Shown: in pieces, positions 41,100 to 49,935 of the stretch
How the letters are laid out: every line of letters starts with the position of its first letter
How positions within the stretch are numbered: the stretch's first letter is position 1
From: Altererythrobacter sp. CAU 1644
GTDB lineage: Bacteria; Pseudomonadota; Alphaproteobacteria; Sphingomonadales; Sphingomonadaceae
Assembly: GCF_029623755.1 (NCBI RefSeq)
Contig: NZ_CP121106.1
Location: 1,995,001-2,059,000, forward strand
Length of the DNA: 64,000 nucleotides
Reading direction: 5' to 3'
The notes under the pieces: model-generated
The model's database searches: none
Told to the model about the DNA's origin: nothing
Seen by the model: the letters and a program-made list of their open reading frames with translations, nothing else
Program-made: the position numbers and the translations under genes

Positions 41100-43631
41100 A
41101 TGAATCGTTCGCTGTGCGTTTCCCTGCTTGCCGCCACCGTCCTCACGCCGCTTCCGGCGCTTGCCCAGGACGCCGACGAGGCCGATGCCAACCCGCGTCT
41201 GGCCGAAGGAATTCCTGAAATCATCGTGACGGCGCGCAAGACCGAGGAATCGATCAACGATGCCCCGGCGGCGATCAGCGCATTCTCTACCGAAGTCCTC
41301 GACGAACGCGGGCTCAACGATATTGCCGACATCGGCAACCAGACGCCTGGCCTCTCGTTCAGCCAGGCCTTCGGGCGCGATACCGACCGGCCTGTTATCC
41401 GCGGCCTCGGCAACGTGCTCGCCGGCGTGCAGTTCGGTGTCGAATCGGGCGTCGCGATCTTCATCGACGGCGCGCTGTTCCGAGGCGACATTCAGTCGCT
41501 CAATTTCGACGCACTCGAACGCATCGAAATCGTCAAGGGCCCGCAAAGCGCGCTCTACGGACGCAACACCTATTCGGGTGCCATCAACCTGATCACCAAG
41601 ACTCCGGGCGACAGCTTCACCGGAACGCTCCGCGCCCGTGCTGCGGAGTATGACGAGTACATGGTCTCGGGCAGCATCGATATTCCGATCGCACCGGGTG
41701 TCGTGGCCGCGCGTGTCGATGGTCGGTACTACGAATACGGCGGGCAATATCGCAACTCGCTGACCGGCAGGAAGGTCGGCCAGGAAGAGAGCACTAATAT
41801 CGGCGCGACTCTCTATGTCACCCCGGGCGACAATTTCCGCTGGCGCACCCGCGTGTCCTACGAAAAGCAGGACGACGGCTCGCCCGCGCTGTTCCTGACC
41901 GATGCCGGGGACAACAATTGCAAGCCCGGCTTCCGCAGCGCCAACTATCGCACCAGCAGCTTCGCTTTCCCCTTCTGGCCGGTCACCAAGACCTCGACCA
42001 ATGACAACCAGTATTTCTGCGGGGTGATCAAGCCGGGCACGGTGGCGCTCAACAACGATCCGTCCCAAGTGCTTTTCCGCACCAGCCCGTTCGCACCGTT
42101 CGTGCCGACGACGCTCGATGGCACGGCGGTGGACGGCTACTACAAGAAGCGCTGGTTCGTTTCGACCAACATGAGCGCGGACCTGGGCGACAGCGGCTGG
42201 ACCGCCGACGGGATCTTTGCCTACCGCAACGAAGTGGCGCGGACCGGTACCGACTCCGATCACAGCGACGCCTTCGTCTATTTCATCCTGAACCCGCTGT
42301 TCGGTCCGGCAGGCGGCGTGCCCAATCCTGCGGTCGACAATCCGGCCTTTGCCAATACCCACCGCAGCCTCGCCGAAGACGTCAGCGTGGAGCTGCGCAT
42401 TTCCTCGCCGCAGGAGAACCGAATCCGCGGGATGGCCGGGATCTACATGTATGATTTCTCGATCAAGGATCGCGACATCAATTTCTCGACCGGGCCCAAC
42501 GGCTTCCCCTATGGCGGCCCCGGATCCGACGAGGAAACGATCGAGAACACCTCGTTCTTCGGCAAAGTTGAATTCGACATCTCGGATGCACTGACCCTCG
42601 GCGTCGAAGGGCGGTACCTCATCGAGGAGAAGAGCCGGACAGAGTTCACTGCGACCGGCTCCAACGTGTTCGAGGGCGAAAGAACCAAGGACTTCGTGCC
42701 GCGCGTCACGCTCGACTGGCAGCCGACGCCCGATACGCTGGTCTATGCAATCTATGCCGAGGGCAACAAGCCGGGCGGCACCAATGGCTCGGCCGGTGCC
42801 TCGATCGGCCGCGAGAGCTACGAACCCGAAACGCTCAAGGGCGGCGAAATCGGCATCAAGCAGACGCTCGCGGGTGGCCGGGTCCAGCTGAACGTTGCCG
42901 CATTCTACAACGAGCTGTCCGCGGTTCAGTTGACGACTGCGCTGCCGGTGGGCGGCGGGGCGCTGACCTCGGTCGCGACCAACCAGGGCGATGCCGAGGT
43001 CAAGGGCTTCGAAGTCGAACTGACGGCGCGCCCGATGCCCGAACTGACGCTGAGCGGCGGTGTGGCCTACACCGACGCCAAGTTCACCAATGGCTGCGAC
43101 GACTTCCAGTACACGCTCAATTCCGGCGGGTTGCTGATCAGCGATGCGCTGAACCCGACCCCGGCGGAAGCGGCGCTGTGCTCGATCAAGGGCAACCGCC
43201 TGCCGCTGGGTTCCGACTGGCAGGCCAACGGCGCGATCGACTGGCGGTCGAATATCAGCAACAACTCTGAGATCTTCGCCAACCTCAACGGCAGCTACGA
43301 AGGTTCGAAGTATGTCCAGGTTCACAACCTGGCCGAGACCGGCGACACCTTCCTGCTCAACGGACGTGCCGGCGTCTCGTTCGGCAATCTCGAGTTCGCG
43401 GTCTTCGGGCGCAACCTCACCGATGAGGATTCGATCCCGCTCGCCACGCGCTGGTTTGACCTGCGCTACGGCATTGGTGTCGCCAATGTCCCGCCGCAGT
43501 TCGCCACCCCAGGGAACGGGGGGACGGCTGCCGCGGGCGATCCGCTGGCGGACCGCAGTTTCCCGCGTGCCTTCTTCGGCGCCTTGCGCAAGGGCCGGAC
43601 GTTCGGTGCGGAAGTGAAGTTCAAGTTCTAA
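41100..43631 (+). CDS. TonB-dependent outer-membrane receptor
   Basis: 843-aa TonB receptor: signal peptide ending 'PALAQ', 'EIIVTARKTEESINDAPAAIS' near the N-terminus, plug motif 'RIEIVKGPQSALYGRNTYSGA', and a C-terminal barrel ending 'GAEVKFKF'. Start ATG 41100 follows GGGAGG with 6-nt spacing. Two tandem operators lie upstream and a strong hairpin terminator follows, so it forms its own transcription unit. It resembles the receptor at 3352 in barrel motifs ('GNKPGG', 'KYVQVHNLAETGD' against 'RYAQVHNLAKTGD'), hinting at related ligands. Confidence 0.94.
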   Translation: MNRSLCVSLLAATVLTPLPALAQDADEADANPRLAEGIPEIIVTARKTEESINDAPAAISAFSTEVLDERGLNDIADIGNQTPGLSFSQAFGRDTDRPVIRGLGNVLAGVQFGVESGVAIFIDGALFRGDIQSLNFDALERIEIVKGPQSALYGRNTYSGAINLITKTPGDSFTGTLRARAAEYDEYMVSGSIDIPIAPGVVAARVDGRYYEYGGQYRNSLTGRKVGQEESTNIGATLYVTPGDNFRWRTRVSYEKQDDGSPALFLTDAGDNNCKPGFRSANYRTSSFAFPFWPVTKTSTNDNQYFCGVIKPGTVALNNDPSQVLFRTSPFAPFVPTTLDGTAVDGYYKKRWFVSTNMSADLGDSGWTADGIFAYRNEVARTGTDSDHSDAFVYFILNPLFGPAGGVPNPAVDNPAFANTHRSLAEDVSVELRISSPQENRIRGMAGIYMYDFSIKDRDINFSTGPNGFPYGGPGSDEETIENTSFFGKVEFDISDALTLGVEGRYLIEEKSRTEFTATGSNVFEGERTKDFVPRVTLDWQPTPDTLVYAIYAEGNKPGGTNGSAGASIGRESYEPETLKGGEIGIKQTLAGGRVQLNVAAFYNELSAVQLTTALPVGGGALTSVATNQGDAEVKGFEVELTARPMPELTLSGGVAYTDAKFTNGCDDFQYTLNSGGLLISDALNPTPAEAALCSIKGNRLPLGSDWQANGAIDWRSNISNNSEIFANLNGSYEGSKYVQVHNLAETGDTFLLNGRAGVSFGNLEFAVFGRNLTDEDSIPLATRWFDLRYGIGVANVPPQFATPGNGGTAAAGDPLADRSFPRAFFGALRKGRTFGAEVKFKF

Positions 43632-43653
43632 CGCCCTAGAGGCGGAGAAACAG

Positions 43654-43683
43654 AGGGCGGGGGCTGCGGCTCCCGCCCTTTTT
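43654..43683 (+). terminator. Rho-independent terminator
   Basis: Stem AGGGCGGG (43654-43661) pairs with CCCGCCCT (43672-43679), loop of 10 nt, followed by TTTTT (43679-43683). It ends the TonB receptor unit in the short gap before the convergent amine oxidase gene. Confidence 0.85.
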
Positions 43684-43689
43684 CTTGCG

Positions 43690-45093
43690 TTAAAGGCTTT
43701 CGATCACGGCGCGCGCCGCACGTTCGCCGCTCTCAAGCGCGCCCTCCATGCCGCTCGAGTGCTGAGCCAGGTGCTCGCCGGCGAAGTGCAGGCGCCGCCC
43801 CACGAACCGCGTGGCTTCGGCAAGCTTGCCCGCCATCCCCGTCCCGATGTGGTGGTAGATCCCGCGCGCGTAGGGCGACTTCTGCCAGCTGAAAAGGCGC
43901 TCGACCTTGAGCTGGCCTCTTGCCGAAGGGCGCATGGCCTCGATCCGGGCGACGATCTCCTGCGCGGCAAGTTCGCTCGGCATGCGGTCAAGCTGGTCGG
44001 CGCCCGCGCCGGTGGTCCACAGCTTGAGCATCGGCGGATTGTCGCCCAGCACGAACACACGTCCGATCAGCGGATCGTCGGTCCACAATGTGGCGGGAAG
44101 TCCGTCGGCGAGCCAGAACGGTTCGCGGGCCGAGAGATAGGCGAAGCTGGCGCGCGTATAGGGAAGCTCGGCGATCATCTGGGCGAGGGCGGGCGAGAGT
44201 GGGGAGCTGATCGGTAGATCGCGCAGCGCGGCGAAAGGGACGGTGCAGATGCAGTGCCGTGCGCGGAGCGTGTGGTCGGAGAAGCGCAGCGTGACACCGT
44301 CGCTATCTTCACTGATCGCCTGCGTCGTTTGGCCGAGCCGGGGCGCCGCGGCGAGAGCTGCCGCCATCGCTTCGGGCAATGCCTGCGAACCGCCCGCGAT
44401 GGTCGCGACCGGGCCCGGTTGCGCCCGGAAGATTGCGATGGTTCGCGCTAGGTGGACCTGCGACATCCCGGCCAGCGTGTTGCCGTTGAGATTGGCTTCA
44501 ATCAGGCGCAGCGCCTCCGCACTCGCGCCCGCTGTCGCAAAGGAGTCGCGGAGGGAAATGTCGGCTTGCGGGGGCAGGTCGAGCCAATCTGCGGGCTGTG
44601 CCAGTGATGGCAGCGCGCGCGAAAACTGGCGCCCAAGCGAGGCTGGTTCGATCGCCCGTTCGGAGCCTGCCAGCCGGTTTGCCGGACTATCCGGCCAGCC
44701 GGTCGTTCCGACGGTGACGCCGTTCACGTGATAGGCATTGCCCGGCAGGCTGGCGATGCCCGCGCCTTCCCCGGGGCCGTCCTCCAGCGCTACTCCAAGC
44801 TCGCCCACGATGCGTCGAAGGATCGCGTACCCCGGTCCGACCTGGATTCCGCCCGCTTCGGGCGCACCCGGGAGGTCGCGCAGCGTGTGCAGCCGGCCGC
44901 CCACGCGATCGGCCGCCTCCAGCACGACCACGCGCGCACCGGAGCTTTCGAGTAGGCGTGCGGCGGACAGGCCCGCCAGCCCGGCGCCGATAATCGCGAC
45001 ATCGGCGTCGGTCCTGCCCCACGCGATACGCGGCGCCGCTCCGGCCAGGATGGCGGCAGATCCCCCCGCCAGGAAGCTGCGCCGGGTGGTCAT
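43690..45093 (-). CDS. Flavin-containing amine oxidase, Tat-exported
   Basis: 467-aa FAD amine oxidase/monoamine oxidase-family protein. Tat signal 'TTRRSFLAGGSAAILAGAAPRIAWG', then the dinucleotide-binding 'VAIIGAGLAGLSAARLLESSGARVVVLEAADRVGGRL', and a C-terminal FAD motif 'LHFAGEHLAQHSSGMEGALESGERAA'. It is predicted to fold with FAD in the cytosol and then be exported. It may oxidise an amine or desaturate a C-N or C-C bond. ATG 45093 is 8 bp after the DUF1838 stop, in the same operon. Confidence 0.88.
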   Translation of the reverse strand: MTTRRSFLAGGSAAILAGAAPRIAWGRTDADVAIIGAGLAGLSAARLLESSGARVVVLEAADRVGGRLHTLRDLPGAPEAGGIQVGPGYAILRRIVGELGVALEDGPGEGAGIASLPGNAYHVNGVTVGTTGWPDSPANRLAGSERAIEPASLGRQFSRALPSLAQPADWLDLPPQADISLRDSFATAGASAEALRLIEANLNGNTLAGMSQVHLARTIAIFRAQPGPVATIAGGSQALPEAMAAALAAAPRLGQTTQAISEDSDGVTLRFSDHTLRARHCICTVPFAALRDLPISSPLSPALAQMIAELPYTRASFAYLSAREPFWLADGLPATLWTDDPLIGRVFVLGDNPPMLKLWTTGAGADQLDRMPSELAAQEIVARIEAMRPSARGQLKVERLFSWQKSPYARGIYHHIGTGMAGKLAEATRFVGRRLHFAGEHLAQHSSGMEGALESGERAARAVIESL

Positions 45094-45100
45094 CGCAGGA

Positions 45101-46030
45101 TCAATGGCCGCCGGTCTTGCCGGGGGATTCGCCGGCAGCTTCGCGCCGCTGGTCCTCGAGCAGTTTGAACTTGGTCCAGGTCGTCTCATTGGGCCGCGTA
45201 TCGTCCGCCGGCGGAGCATCTTCGTATATCGGATAGTTGGCGCGGATTTCATTCTTGAGCACGTCCGGCAGTTCCTCGAACCCGCCCGGAAGCTTCCGAC
45301 CCATCGCGTTGAAGACCATGATGCCGGGCCGCGAACCCATCTTCATCCACGGCGCCCATTGGGAGATGCGAACCCAGCTCACCATGGGGTAGGCCGGTTT
45401 GCGGCTGTCGAACAGCTCGTCCTTCAGCGCGGCGAAGTCGAAAATCTCCATCGCGTGATACTGGTTACCGACATAGTCCTGGTACTCGCCACCGAGCGGA
45501 TTGGTGTAGAACAGCGGCACTTCGAACGGCATGAAGACATAGGGGCCTTCCTCGCGCAGCGTCGGCAGGCGATAGGGCGCGCCGCTCGAAGTGGTGGCGA
45601 AGCTGGGGCGCTGGTTCACCGGATCATTGTAGATCTGCATCACGTTGACGGTCTCGCCGGTGTAGGGGTTCTCCCACTGGCTCACGACTTCGCCCGTCTG
45701 CGGATCGAGCATCAGCATGATCTCGCGGCTGATCAGCTTCCAGCCGGTGCCACGCTCGGGATCCTCGACCGACACGCAGCGGCGGATATTCATGCCTTCG
45801 CCCTTGAACAGCAGCTTGTCGCGCTGGCCCGGTGAACGGCCATAGATGTTGCCCGACCAGTGGTAGACCGCCGTCTCGCCATCCTCGACGCCGCACTGGA
45901 TGCGCTTGGAAATTTCGAGCGCGTCCTCGGGATTGGAAGGATCGAGCGTGCGCGCCTGGGCAGGGCTGCTCAACGCGATCCCGGCAACGCCCAGTGCGGC
46001 GGCCACGGCGAACTTCTTCAACTTGCTCAT
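45101..46030 (-). CDS. DUF1838 family protein, exported (copy 3)
   Basis: 309-aa DUF1838 protein with signal peptide ('VAGIALSSPAQA') and the family block 'LISREIMLMLDPQTGEVVSQWENPYTGETVNVMQIYNDPVN', plus 'SWVRISQWAPWMKMGSRPG'. It is closely related to the copies at 9833 and 10750 but belongs to the other regulon: operator 46066-46077 lies 35 bp upstream. ATG 46030 is preceded by GAGAGGAAT. It is cotranscribed with an exported amine oxidase, placing its work in the periplasm. Confidence 0.82.
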   Translation of the reverse strand: MSKLKKFAVAAALGVAGIALSSPAQARTLDPSNPEDALEISKRIQCGVEDGETAVYHWSGNIYGRSPGQRDKLLFKGEGMNIRRCVSVEDPERGTGWKLISREIMLMLDPQTGEVVSQWENPYTGETVNVMQIYNDPVNQRPSFATTSSGAPYRLPTLREEGPYVFMPFEVPLFYTNPLGGEYQDYVGNQYHAMEIFDFAALKDELFDSRKPAYPMVSWVRISQWAPWMKMGSRPGIMVFNAMGRKLPGGFEELPDVLKNEIRANYPIYEDAPPADDTRPNETTWTKFKLLEDQRREAAGESPGKTGGH

Positions 46031-46065
46031 CTTATTCCTCTCCCGGGGATTTTCGGACCTCAAAC

Positions 46066-46077
46066 TTGTCCGGACAA
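46066..46077. promoter_or_regulatory. GntR-type operator TTGTCCGGACAA (motif A)
   Basis: Exact core, 35 bp upstream of the DUF1838 start, in the 146-bp divergent region. Its centre is 39 bp from the copy at 46105-46116, nearly the same geometry as at 40236/40277. Confidence 0.83.
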
Positions 46078-46104
46078 AATGACAATTCGTGCTTGACTTT
46101 AGAT

Positions 46105-46116
46105 TTGTCCGGACAA
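46105..46116. promoter_or_regulatory. GntR-type operator TTGTCCGGACAA (motif A)
   Basis: Exact core, extended to ATTTGTCCGGACAAAT (46103-46118). It lies 6 bp downstream of a -35-like TTGACT (46093-46098) pointing toward the CitE-like gene, so a bound repressor would cover the promoter spacer and -10 region. Confidence 0.83.
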
Positions 46117-46176
46117 ATTGTGAAGCTCGAATTTTCCCGGATTGCCGGGATGCCGCTTGGGACCGTTGCCTTTTCG

Positions 46177-47001
46177 ATGTTTGCTGCCTCCAGCCTGTTG
46201 TTTGTCCCCGGTTCGCGTCCGGACCGCTTCGCCAAGGCGGCGGCTGCGGGTGCGGGCCTGGTCGTGATCGACCTCGAGGACGCGGTCGGTCCGGCAGACA
46301 AGGAGACGGCGCGCGAGGCGGCGCTCGAACAGGCGGCGCAGGAGCCGGGCAGGTTTGCGGTTCGCATCAATGCGGTCACGACTGCGGCAGGGATACGCGA
46401 CCTCGCAGCTCTTACTGTTGCTGCAACCTTGCCGCGCACGCTGATGGTGCCGATGGTCGAAAGCGCGACCGAGCTGGACGTGGTGGCCGGGGCGCTGGGC
46501 GATCGCTGCCCCGAACTCATTCCCCTGATCGAGACTCCGCGGGGATTGCGCGATGCGCTCGCGATCGTCGGGCACGACAAGGTCTCGGCGCTGATGTTCG
46601 GCGGCGCGGATTTTTCGGGTGAACTGCGCGTTGCGGTCTCGTGGGAACCGCTGCTCGCGGCCCGCCAGGCGCTGGTGCTGGCGTGCGCCGAGGCGCGCAA
46701 GCCGCTGATCGATGTGCCATTTATCCATCTCGACGACGAGGAGGGGCTGGTGCGGGAATGCGTGCAGGCGCGCGCCATCGGCATTACGGCCAAGGCGGCA
46801 ATCCATCCCCGCCAGGTGCCGACGATCGAGGCGACGTTCTCTCCCACGGCGGAAGAGATTGCCGAAGCCAGGGAAGCCTTGCAGGTGTACGAGGAGAACG
46901 GCGGCAAGGCCGTTCGCCACAAGGGGCGCATGCTGGAAGCCCCGATGATCAAGACCTATCGCGCGATCATTGCGCGAAGCGAGGGGCAAGCGAATGCGTG
47001 A
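46177..47001 (+). CDS. CitE-like HpcH/HpaI CoA-ester lyase
   Basis: 274-aa citrate-lyase beta-subunit-like TIM-barrel protein: 'SSLLFVPGSRPDRFAKAAAAGAGLVVIDLEDAVGPADKETAR', 'PLIETPRGLRDA', 'ALMFGGADFSGEL', 'GITAKAAIHPRQVPTI'. Members cleave malyl-, citramalyl- or 3-hydroxy-acyl-CoA with Mg2+. Start uncertain: ATG 46177 fits family N-termini, while ATG 46150 adds nine residues. It heads an operon with MaoC hydratase, acyl-CoA dehydrogenase and two CoA-transferases, pointing to citramalyl-CoA-type cleavage into pyruvate and acetyl-CoA (inference). Confidence 0.88.
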   Translation: MFAASSLLFVPGSRPDRFAKAAAAGAGLVVIDLEDAVGPADKETAREAALEQAAQEPGRFAVRINAVTTAAGIRDLAALTVAATLPRTLMVPMVESATELDVVAGALGDRCPELIPLIETPRGLRDALAIVGHDKVSALMFGGADFSGELRVAVSWEPLLAARQALVLACAEARKPLIDVPFIHLDDEEGLVRECVQARAIGITAKAAIHPRQVPTIEATFSPTAEEIAEAREALQVYEENGGKAVRHKGRMLEAPMIKTYRAIIARSEGQANA

Positions 47002-47503
47002 CAGTTATGTGGAAGTCTCCCCCGGCAGGTTCCGCGAAGTGCAGGGACGCTACTTCGAGGATTTCGAAGTGGGGCACGTCTACGAGCACCGGCCCGGCCG
47101 GACGATTACCGATGCCGACAACGTGTGGTTCACGCTGCTGACGATGAACACTCATCCGGCGCATTTCGACTATGAGCTGTCGAAGGACACCGAATTCGGC
47201 AAGCCACTGGTCGTCAGCCCGCTCACCATCGCGCTGATGACAGGCATGAGCGTCTCCGACACCAGCGGCAAGGCAATCGCGAACCTCGGCTGGGACGAGG
47301 TGCGGATGACCAAGCCGTTGTTCGTCGGGGATACGCTCTATGCCGAAAGCGAAGTGCTCGAGAAACGCGAGAGCAAGAGCCGTCCGGAACAGGGCATCGT
47401 GACCTTCCGGACCACCGGCAAGAACCAGCATGGCGAGGTCGTGAGCCACTACAAGCGCAGCGTGCTCGTGTGGAAGCGCGGGCACGGCAATCTCGACGAT
47501 TGA
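46994..47503 (+). CDS. MaoC-family enoyl-CoA hydratase/dehydratase
   Basis: 169-aa single hot-dog MaoC protein: 'RYFEDFEVGHVYEHRPGRTITDADNVWFTLLTMNTHPAHFDYEL' contains the catalytic Asp and His pattern (D...N..H), then 'GKPLVVSPLTIALMTGMS'. Relatives next to CitE-like lyases hydrate mesaconyl-CoA or related unsaturated acyl-CoA. ATG 46994 with GAGGGG upstream overlaps the lyase by 8 bp. Hydration of an unsaturated dicarboxylyl-CoA followed by lyase cleavage is the natural reading of the pair. Confidence 0.9.
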   Translation: MRDSYVEVSPGRFREVQGRYFEDFEVGHVYEHRPGRTITDADNVWFTLLTMNTHPAHFDYELSKDTEFGKPLVVSPLTIALMTGMSVSDTSGKAIANLGWDEVRMTKPLFVGDTLYAESEVLEKRESKSRPEQGIVTFRTTGKNQHGEVVSHYKRSVLVWKRGHGNLDD

Positions 47504-47515
47504 GGGATCAGGATC

Positions 47516-48700
47516 ATGGCAACCGCAGCGGCATTGGAAAACCAGATACGGACGATCGATCCGGACGAGGAACGCGCCTTCCTCGACGCGATCGACCGCT
47601 GGCTGGAGCGCGAGGTGATCCCGGTCATCCAGCACCACGATCACGGCGATATCTGGCCCGAGAAGCTGGTCGAACAGATGGCCGAGATGGGTCTGTTCGG
47701 CGCCACCATCGGGCAGGAATACGGTGGCCTCGGCCTGCCTGCCACGACCTATGCCAAGATCGTGATGCGCATTTCCAGCTACTGGATGGCGATCACCGGC
47801 ATCTTCAATTCGCACCTCATCATGGCGGCCGCGGTCGAGCGCTTCGGCACGCCGGAGCAGAAGGCCAAGTGGCTGCCCAAGTTCGCCACCGGCGAAATTC
47901 GCGGCGGGCTGGCGCTGACCGAACCCAACGCCGGCACCGACCTGCAGGCGATCCGCAGCGTCGCGGTGCGAGATGGCGACGACTACGTGATCAACGGCAC
48001 CAAGACGTGGATTTCTAACGCGCTCAACGGCTCATGCTTCGCCATGCTGGTGAAGACCGATCCCAAGGCTGAGCCGCGCTACAAGGGCATGAGCCTGTTC
48101 ATCGCCGACAAGCGGGATGGCCTCACCAACGGCAAGAAATTCGACAAGCTTGGCTACAAGGCGATCGACAGCGCCGAACTGATCATGGAGGACTACCGCA
48201 TCCCCGCCGACCAGCTCATCGGTGGGGTCGAGGGGCAGGGCTTCTTCCAGGCGACCGGCGGGCTCGAGCTGGGCCGGATCAATGTCGCTGCGCGCGGCGT
48301 CGGGCTTGCCGAAGGCTCGCTGCGGCTGGCGACCGAATATGCGCAACAGCGCGAGACGATGGGCAAGCCTATCGCGGAGCACCAGGCGATCCAGCTCAAG
48401 ATCGGCGAGATGGCGACCCGGGCGCGGGCTGCGCGGCTCCTGACGCTTGATGCCGCCGAAGCCTATGACCGGGGCGAGCGCTGCGACAAGGAAGCGGGCA
48501 TGGCGAAGTTCTTCGCCTCCGAAGCCGCGGTCGAAAACAGCCAGGAGGCGATGCGCGTCTATGGCGGCTACTCCTATTCCAAGGAGTACGACATCGAGCG
48601 CTATTATCGCGACAGCATGCTGATGTGTATCGGGGAGGGAACCAACGAGATGCAGCGGATCATCATCGCCAAGCAGCACTTCAAAGAAAACCCGATCTAG
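47516..48700 (+). CDS. Acyl-CoA dehydrogenase
   Basis: 394-aa acyl-CoA dehydrogenase of normal length. 'GGLALTEPNAGTDLQAIRS' and 'NGTKTWISNA' bind FAD and substrate; the catalytic base is the Glu in 'MLMCIGEGTNEMQRIIIAKQ', the position used by short-chain and glutaryl-type enzymes. It introduces a C2-C3 double bond into an acyl-CoA. It starts 12 bp after the MaoC stop in the 46177 operon and would supply the unsaturated acyl-CoA for the MaoC hydratase. Confidence 0.92.
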   Translation: MATAAALENQIRTIDPDEERAFLDAIDRWLEREVIPVIQHHDHGDIWPEKLVEQMAEMGLFGATIGQEYGGLGLPATTYAKIVMRISSYWMAITGIFNSHLIMAAAVERFGTPEQKAKWLPKFATGEIRGGLALTEPNAGTDLQAIRSVAVRDGDDYVINGTKTWISNALNGSCFAMLVKTDPKAEPRYKGMSLFIADKRDGLTNGKKFDKLGYKAIDSAELIMEDYRIPADQLIGGVEGQGFFQATGGLELGRINVAARGVGLAEGSLRLATEYAQQRETMGKPIAEHQAIQLKIGEMATRARAARLLTLDAAEAYDRGERCDKEAGMAKFFASEAAVENSQEAMRVYGGYSYSKEYDIERYYRDSMLMCIGEGTNEMQRIIIAKQHFKENPI

Positions 48701-48712
48701 CCGGTGGGCGAT

Positions 48713-49930
48713 ATGCACCTTCCGCTTTCCGGCTTCCGCGTCATCAGCGCGGAACAATACGGCGCGGGCCCCTATGGCACGATGTTTCTCGCGCAGATGG
48801 GCGCCGAGGTTATCAAGATCGAACCGCCCGGCAAGCAGGGCGCCGATGGCAGGCGCGTGGGCGCAGGCGATACGGCGCGCGCAGTCGGGCCTCATTTCCT
48901 GCGCGAAGGCGAGAGCACCTATTTTCAGAGCTTCAATCTCAACAAGCGCTCGCTGACGCTCGATCTCGGGAGCGAGCAGGGCCAGGGGATCCTGCGCAAG
49001 CTCGCAGCGACCTGCGACGTCGTCGCCAACAATATGCGCGGCGATCTGCCCGCGCGGCTCGGGCTGGATTACGCCTCGTTGAAAGACGTCAATCCGGCGA
49101 TCGTCTGCGCGCATCTGTCGGCCTATGGCCGCGACAACGCCCGCGCCAAATGGCCAGGCTATGACTATCTGATGCAGGCCGAAGCGGGCTATTGCCAAAT
49201 GACCGGCGAACCGGGCGGCGATCCCCAGCGGATGGGCCTGTCGATGGTCGATTTCATCACCGGCACGATCTTCTGCATCGGCCTGCTCGGCGCGCTGGTC
49301 GATGCGCAGCGCAGCGGCAAGGGGCGGGACGTCGATACCGACCTGCTCAGCGCGGCGGTCCACCAAACGAGCTATCCGGCCCTGTGGTACATGAATCACG
49401 GCGACGAGACACAGCGCACCCCACGGTCCGCCCATCCAACTGCCACGCCGAGCCAGATGTTCAAGGCTGCCGACGGCTGGATGTTCGTGATGTGCCAGCT
49501 GCCCAAGTTCTGGGACATTCTGCTCGAGCGGCTCGGGCGCGAGGACCTGCGCGCCGACCCGCGCTTCGCCAGCAACGCGCTGCGCCTGCAGAACCGCGCG
49601 GTGCTGACCGAGTTGCTCGACGCGCATTTCAGCCAACAACCGATGGCGCATTGGCAGGAGCTGCTTGCCGGTTTCGTGCCGGTTGCTCCGGTCTATGAGC
49701 TGGGCGCGGCGCTCGACAATCCGTGGCTCGAGGAAATCGGAATGCGCGACCGCGTCGCCCATCCTGACAATCCGGACCTGCAGGTGCTGGCGAGCCCGCT
49801 CAAGTTCGATGGCAAGCGCCCGCCCAATCGTGCTGCGCCGCTGCTGGGGGCCGACAGCGACGCCTTGCTCGAACAGCTTGGCTACGGGCCTGAAGAAATC
49901 GACTCGCTGCGCGCCAATGGTGTTATCTGA
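48713..49930 (+). CDS. CaiB/BaiF family CoA-transferase
   Basis: 405-aa family III CoA-transferase. 'LSGFRVISAEQYGAGPYGTMFLAQMGAEVIKIEPPGKQGADGRRV' and the catalytic Asp in 'GLSMVDFITGTIFCIGLLGAL' are conserved. Start ATG 48713 is chosen; GTG 48704 would add three residues. It lies between the acyl-CoA dehydrogenase and a second CoA-transferase (5 bp apart). The two may work on different acids, or one may perform an intramolecular CoA transfer as in mesaconyl-CoA transferase; this is not decidable from sequence. Confidence 0.9.
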   Translation: MHLPLSGFRVISAEQYGAGPYGTMFLAQMGAEVIKIEPPGKQGADGRRVGAGDTARAVGPHFLREGESTYFQSFNLNKRSLTLDLGSEQGQGILRKLAATCDVVANNMRGDLPARLGLDYASLKDVNPAIVCAHLSAYGRDNARAKWPGYDYLMQAEAGYCQMTGEPGGDPQRMGLSMVDFITGTIFCIGLLGALVDAQRSGKGRDVDTDLLSAAVHQTSYPALWYMNHGDETQRTPRSAHPTATPSQMFKAADGWMFVMCQLPKFWDILLERLGREDLRADPRFASNALRLQNRAVLTELLDAHFSQQPMAHWQELLAGFVPVAPVYELGAALDNPWLEEIGMRDRVAHPDNPDLQVLASPLKFDGKRPPNRAAPLLGADSDALLEQLGYGPEEIDSLRANGVI

Positions 49931-49935
49931 GAGCC

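Noticed and set aside
41082..43325. 747-codon open frame on the minus strand opposite the TonB receptor
   Set aside because: It is a high-GC antisense shadow: the plus-strand frame encodes a complete TonB receptor with signal peptide, plug and barrel, whereas the minus-strand product has no recognisable domain.
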